Assembly (NCBI RefSeq): GCF_013388355.1
Contig: NZ_CP058246.1
Span: forward strand, 2,542,001-2,606,000
Source of the DNA: Flavobacterium sp. LPB0248
GTDB taxonomy: Bacteria > Bacteroidota > Bacteroidia > Flavobacteriales > Flavobacteriaceae
Direction: 5' to 3'
Length of the DNA: 64,000 nt
Shown here piece after piece: positions 60,466 through 64,000 of the stretch; the first letter of the stretch is position 1; every line of letters begins with the position of its first letter. The notes below the pieces were generated by a model that worked only from the letters and a program-made list of their open reading frames with translations, did no database searches and was not told the DNA's origin. A program made the position numbers and the translations under genes.

Positions 60466-61230
60466 ATGTTTTCATTACAAAATAAAAAAGCAATTATCAC
60501 TGGCGGTGGTAGCGGAATTGGAAGAGCGATTTCAGTTTTATTTGCTAAACAAGGAGCTGAAGTTCATATTTTAGAATTAACAGAAGAAAGTGCAAAAGAA
60601 ACGGTTGAAGAAATCAAATCAAATGGAGGAACTGTTTTTGCTCACGCTTGTGATGTTTCGAACCACGAACAAGTAAATTCAACTTTTCAAAAAATCGGAA
60701 ATATTAATATTCTGGTAAACAATGCTGGTATTGCTCACGTTGGAAAAGTAGACACCACTTCTGAATCTGATTTTGACCGCATCATGAATGTAAACGTAAA
60801 AGGAGTTTACAACTGTCTTCACGCTTCAATTCCGGCGTTAAGAAATTCTGGCGGAGGTGTAATTTTGAACTTAGCTTCAATTGCGTGCTGGGTTGGAATT
60901 CCAGATCGTTTTGCTTATTCTACGGCAAAAGGAGCTGTAATGGCAATGACTTTATCGGTTGCAAAAGATTATTTGAATGATAAAATCAGATGTAATTCTA
61001 TTTCTCCTGCGAGAGTTCACACGCCTTTCGTAGACGGATTTATCGCTAAAAATTATCCTGGAAAAGAAGAAGAGATTTTCGAAAAACTATCACAATCACA
61101 ACCAATCGGCCGTATGGGAAAACCAGAAGAAATTGCAACTTTAGCTTTATTCTTATGCAGCGACGAATCGTCTTTCATCACAGGTTCAGATTACCCAATT
61201 GATGGAGGATTCATCAAATTGAACAACTAA
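60466..61230 (+). CDS. SDR-family oxidoreductase (2-keto-3-deoxy-sugar-acid dehydrogenase-like)
   Basis: 254 residues with intact NAD(P) motif GGGSGIGRAISV, NNAGIAHVG and catalytic S138, Y151 and K155 in YSTAK. C-terminal ITGSDYPIDGGFIKLN is standard. 38 bases after the dehydratase. It most likely oxidises the C-4 hydroxyl of 2-keto-3-deoxy-L-fuconate. This assignment comes from the neighbour genes. Confidence 0.8.
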   Translation: MFSLQNKKAIITGGGSGIGRAISVLFAKQGAEVHILELTEESAKETVEEIKSNGGTVFAHACDVSNHEQVNSTFQKIGNINILVNNAGIAHVGKVDTTSESDFDRIMNVNVKGVYNCLHASIPALRNSGGGVILNLASIACWVGIPDRFAYSTAKGAVMAMTLSVAKDYLNDKIRCNSISPARVHTPFVDGFIAKNYPGKEEEIFEKLSQSQPIGRMGKPEEIATLALFLCSDESSFITGSDYPIDGGFIKLNN

Positions 61231-61239
61231 AAAAAGCAA

Positions 61240-61353
61240 TAGCCACGAATTCACGAATTAAAAAGATTTAAAAACTTTGTGAAATCTGCGCGAATTAAAA
61301 ATAACTGCGAATTTCACAAATTGTGATTTGTAAAAATTCGTGAATTCGTGACT
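61240..61353. repeat. Palindromic element TAGCCACGAATTCACGAATT, copy 2
   Basis: Left arm at 61240-61263 and right arm near 61335-61353 differ by one base from the perfect repeat at 57480. Inner words CACAAATT/AATTTGTG repeat the first copy's pattern. Confidence 0.75.
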
Positions 61354-61385
61354 AAAAAAACACACATTACTAAAAAAATTAAAAT

Positions 61386-62240
61386 ATGAAACTTATTAGA
61401 TTTGGAGAAGAAGGAAAGGAAAAACCAGGAGTTTTACTAAATGAAAAAAGATATGATGTTTCGTCTATCGTTACAGATTACAACGAAGCTTTTTTTGAAA
61501 ATGACGGTTTAGCAAAATTAGAAGAAGCTTTAAAAAATAATCCTGCATTACCAGAAGTTAGCGATTCAGTACGTTTAGGTTCGCCTGTTGCACGTCCTTC
61601 AAAAATTATCTGCATCGGATTAAATTATGTAGATCACTGTGAAGAAACTGGCGCAGCAATTCCAGAAGAACCAATTATTTTCTTTAAATCAACCACTTCT
61701 TTATGTGGGCCAAATGATAATTTGATTATCCCAAAAAATAGCGAAAAAACAGACTGGGAAGTGGAATTGGCTTTCGTTGTAGGTAAAAAAGCAAGCTATG
61801 TTTCTGAAGAAGATGCGCCAAACTACATCGCTGGATATTGCCTTTTGAATGATTACAGCGAAAGAGCATTCCAAATCGAGCGTGGCGGACAATGGGCAAA
61901 AGGAAAAGGTTCTGACACCTTCGCCCCTCTTGGACCAATTATGGCAACTCCGGACGAAATTGGTGATGTAAATAACTTAAAGATGTGGTTGACTGTAAAC
62001 GGAAAAACGTTCCAAAACAGTAATACTTCAAACTTGATTTTTAAAATTCCATTTTTAGTACATTATTTAAGCCAATTCATGACATTACTTCCTGGCGACG
62101 TAATCAGTACAGGAACGCCTCCGGGAGTTGGATTAGGAATTAAACCAGATCCGATTTACATTAAAGCAGGTGACGTAATCGAATTAGGAATTGAAGGCTT
62201 AGGCACAAGTAAACAAACTGCTGTAGCTTACCAAGGATAA
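61386..62240 (+). CDS. Fumarylacetoacetate hydrolase-family hydrolase
   Basis: 284 residues. KIICIGLNYVDHCEETGAAIPEEPIIFFKS opens the fold. Metal ligands lie in DWEVELAFVVG and NDYSERAFQ. A catalytic GQWAKGKGSDTFAPLGP and VISTGTPPGVGLG complete it. The family splits diketo acids such as 2,4-diketo-3-deoxy-L-fuconate into pyruvate and L-lactate, matching the local pathway. Confidence 0.88.
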   Translation: MKLIRFGEEGKEKPGVLLNEKRYDVSSIVTDYNEAFFENDGLAKLEEALKNNPALPEVSDSVRLGSPVARPSKIICIGLNYVDHCEETGAAIPEEPIIFFKSTTSLCGPNDNLIIPKNSEKTDWEVELAFVVGKKASYVSEEDAPNYIAGYCLLNDYSERAFQIERGGQWAKGKGSDTFAPLGPIMATPDEIGDVNNLKMWLTVNGKTFQNSNTSNLIFKIPFLVHYLSQFMTLLPGDVISTGTPPGVGLGIKPDPIYIKAGDVIELGIEGLGTSKQTAVAYQG

Positions 62241-62249
62241 ATTTAGATT

Positions 62250-62585
62250 ATGGCAACTCAAAAATTCTATCTGGCTTTAGACTTAAAAGATGACACCAAT
62301 TTAATTGCAGAATATAAAGAACTGCACGAAAATGTCTGGCCAGAAATTAAAAAAAGCATTCAAGATTCTGGAATTGAAGTTCTAGACATTTACTGCACAG
62401 GAAATAGACTTTTCATGATCATCGAAGGTGACGAAAATTTTTCTTTTGAGAAAAAAGATAAAGCCGATGCCGAAAATGAAAAAGTTCAGGAATGGGAAAC
62501 TTTAATGTGGAAATTCCAGCAAGCTTTACCTTGGGCAAAGCCCGGACAAAAATGGATTTTAATGGATAAGATTTTTGGATTGTAA
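62250..62585 (+). CDS. L-rhamnose mutarotase-like (RhaM family) sugar mutarotase
   Basis: 111 residues. Family block YKELHENVWPEIKKSIQDSGI contains the conserved histidine and tryptophan-proline, YCTGNRLFMIIEGDENF the tyrosine region, and WETLMWKFQQALPWAKPGQKWILMDKIF the tail. Nine bases after the FAH hydrolase. It interconverts anomers of L-fucose/L-rhamnose-type sugars and supports the oxidative deoxy-sugar pathway. Confidence 0.9.
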   Translation: MATQKFYLALDLKDDTNLIAEYKELHENVWPEIKKSIQDSGIEVLDIYCTGNRLFMIIEGDENFSFEKKDKADAENEKVQEWETLMWKFQQALPWAKPGQKWILMDKIFGL

Positions 62586-62591
62586 TTTATA

Positions 62592-62766
62592 ATATTCCGT
62601 TAGGAATATCTGGTTGGTAGAAAAAATATTGTCGTTTTGTATTATGTCCTGTAGGGACATCTGATTTACGGAAATAATATACACATCAATCAATCAAACG
62701 TTCCTACGGAACGTATTATCGTAATTCAAATTTAATTTCTACCGATGAGACATTCCTAACGGAATG
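62592..62766. repeat. 175-bp palindromic element with four short palindromes
   Basis: Short palindromes ATATTCC-GGAATAT (62592), ATGTCC-GGACAT (62644), CGTTCC-GGAACG (62699) and CATTCC-GGAATG (62751). The first and last are exact complements of each other over ATTCCGTTAGGAAT, and their flanks (GGTAGAAA / TTTCTACC) also match. Confidence 0.65.
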
Positions 62767-62797
62767 AATCTAAAAAATGAAATGTTTTTCAATAAAA

Positions 62798-62821
62798 AAG
62801 CCCTGATTACTCAGGGCTTTG
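62798..62821. terminator. Hairpin overlapping the stop of the FAD-dependent gene
   Basis: AAAGCCCTGA / TCAGGGCTTT with a TTAC loop. The stop codon of the minus-strand gene lies inside the loop, so the last codons are part of the terminator. Confidence 0.7.
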
Positions 62822-64000
62822 TTCTTTTTGCATATTTAGTAAATACGCCATATTAGCTATTACGTGATCATGTTTCTTGACAAACGAATTTTCTTCGTTC
62901 CAAACATAACCTGCTAAAACGGCACATATTTTCTCTTTTACTTCAGGATTTTCTGGCTGATGAAAAAACAACGTCTGAAGATTTCCTGTGTACCATTCTT
63001 GTACATAAGTCGTGAAAACAGCAATTCCGCGTTTCATGTATTGCGTAAATTCCACTTCCCAATCTACAGGAATTCCTTGTGATTCTTTTAAATATAATTT
63101 TGCCGCTAACATTCCAGATTCGGTTGCAAAAGCTACACCTGAAGAGAAAACTGGGTCCAAAAATTCTGAGCTGTTTCCTGTTAAGGCAAAACCATCTCCG
63201 TACATTCTTTTTACCGCTCTTGAGTAATTTTCTAATTTAACTGGCTCAAATAAAAACTCTGTTCCAGCAAATCTTTTAATATAATAATCCGATTTCTGAA
63301 TGGCGTTTCTCAAAGCCTCTGCATTATCTTTATTTTCAGAAAGAGAATTGATAAAATCTGTCGGACCAACAACGCCTAAACTGGTGTTTCCGTTAGAAAA
63401 CGGAATTACCCAAAGCCAAACTTGAGTTTCCAGAATGTCAAATGAAATTTGAGTTCCCTCAACACCTTCTTCTCTATTAATATCTTTAACATGCGTAAAA
63501 ATCGAAGAATGCGGATCTAGTTTTGACGGAGTATCCAAATCTAAAAGTCTTGGCAAAACACGTCCATAACCACTAGAATCGATGATAAATTTAGCGTGAA
63601 TTTCTTTTAGGTTTCCGTCTTTGTCTTTTACGATAGTTTTTGAATTTTTTCCTTCAAAAGAAACTTCCAAAACTTCAGTTTCAAATTCCAGATCAATTCC
63701 TTTTCTAACAATTTCCTGAGCCATTGTATTGTCAAAATCAGCTCTAGGAACTTGCCAAGTCCAATCCCAGCCTTCGCCAAATTTTACGCTAAAATCAAAA
63801 TTGCAGATTTCTTCTCCTCTGATAAAACGAGCTCCTAATTTTTTCTCGAAGTTCATCGCATCTAGAGCGTCAAACAATTCTGCTTCAGCAAAATGATCCA
63901 TTACACGTGGAATAAGGCTTTCGCCTACTACAAGTCTCGGAAACTTCGTTTTTTCTACAACCTTAACCTTTACGTTGTTTTTATAAAGATAAGATGCCGA
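62807..64000 (-). CDS. FAD-dependent halogenase/geranylgeranyl-reductase-like oxidoreductase (5' end outside window)
   Basis: The open frame continues beyond an internal methionine at 63901 to the window edge, so at least 397 residues are visible. Upstream residues VVEKTKFPRLVVGESLIPRV are the diagnostic FPR-x3-GES-xP block of tryptophan-halogenase-like flavoproteins. KFIIDSSGYGRVLPRLL is the FAD-proximal DSSG motif. WLWVIPFSNGNTSLGVVG and FALTGNSSEFLDPVFSSGVAFATESGMLAAKL (FAD-binding GD-equivalent region) follow. The halogenase-specific lysine cannot be confirmed. Could be a halogenase or lipid/pigment oxidase. The N-terminal GxGxxG lies outside the window. Confidence 0.78.
   Translation of the reverse strand, partial: SASYLYKNNVKVKVVEKTKFPRLVVGESLIPRVMDHFAEAELFDALDAMNFEKKLGARFIRGEEICNFDFSVKFGEGWDWTWQVPRADFDNTMAQEIVRKGIDLEFETEVLEVSFEGKNSKTIVKDKDGNLKEIHAKFIIDSSGYGRVLPRLLDLDTPSKLDPHSSIFTHVKDINREEGVEGTQISFDILETQVWLWVIPFSNGNTSLGVVGPTDFINSLSENKDNAEALRNAIQKSDYYIKRFAGTEFLFEPVKLENYSRAVKRMYGDGFALTGNSSEFLDPVFSSGVAFATESGMLAAKLYLKESQGIPVDWEVEFTQYMKRGIAVFTTYVQEWYTGNLQTLFFHQPENPEVKEKICAVLAGYVWNEENSFVKKHDHVIANMAYLLNMQKEQSPE

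Overview
The window looks like a chromosomal segment of a Flavobacterium or a close relative (Bacteroidota). Supporting signs are AT-rich DNA, promoters with the Bacteroidota -7 box TAnnTTTG, no Shine-Dalgarno-like leaders, a type B T9SS-sorted giant protein, an IPExxxVDY-family protein, Mn-type superoxide dismutase, many signal-peptide lipoproteins, and several families of palindromic intergenic repeats.

Layout. 1-2.3 kb: an AT-rich islet with an AlkB-like dioxygenase, divergent from a small methyltransferase-like protein coupled to an unknown protein. 2.35-7.2 kb: secreted C1-family aminopeptidase, an Omp85-like barrel, a MetA/phenol-type outer-membrane protein and a membrane-anchored AraC regulator. 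7.3-18 kb: a co-directional envelope cluster (DUF4136 lipoprotein, DUF2252, two DUF1254/DUF1214 lipoproteins, an outer-membrane protein, two sulfatases, a HAD lipoprotein) whose leader carries two 22-bp palindromes. 18.5-24.5 kb: housekeeping genes (pyk, IPExxxVDY protein, rnc, fabF, acpP, purN, rnhA). 24.5-27.1 kb: DUF6249 protein and an ECF sigma operon. 27.3-30.3 kb: PfkB kinase and a long PurF-type amidotransferase. 30.3-31.0 kb: four tandem, about 183-bp, non-coding transcription units, the most striking non-coding feature here. 31.1-36.2 kb: sodA, pth, rplY, prs, tRNA-Leu(CAA), a GNAT protein and an OsmC protein. 36.2-39.5 kb: the large T9SS type B protein.

39.7-56.4 kb is a pentose/galactose utilisation region. 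araB-araD-araA-galM form one operon, GH51-GH127 arabinofuranosidases another, followed by a Nudix-fold AraR regulator, a GntR-type regulator divergent from galM-galK-galT, and a sodium:solute symporter. Five copies of a 19-bp palindrome AARTGT-N7-ACAYTT sit in front of araB (two), the GH51 gene, araR and the symporter, and define a putative AraR regulon. 56.7-62.6 kb resembles an oxidative L-fucose-type pathway (SDR, AraC regulator, UxaA-family dehydratase, second SDR, FAH-family hydrolase, RhaM-type mutarotase). The window ends inside a FAD-dependent halogenase/reductase-like gene.

The observations most worth follow-up are the four-copy small-RNA array with precisely phased upstream boxes, the sulfatase/DUF1254/DUF2252 cluster with its palindromic operators, the possibly circularly permuted kinase fold of the DUF2252 protein, and the AraR motif set. 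All functional names rest on motif recognition from the translated sequence; no database search was run.
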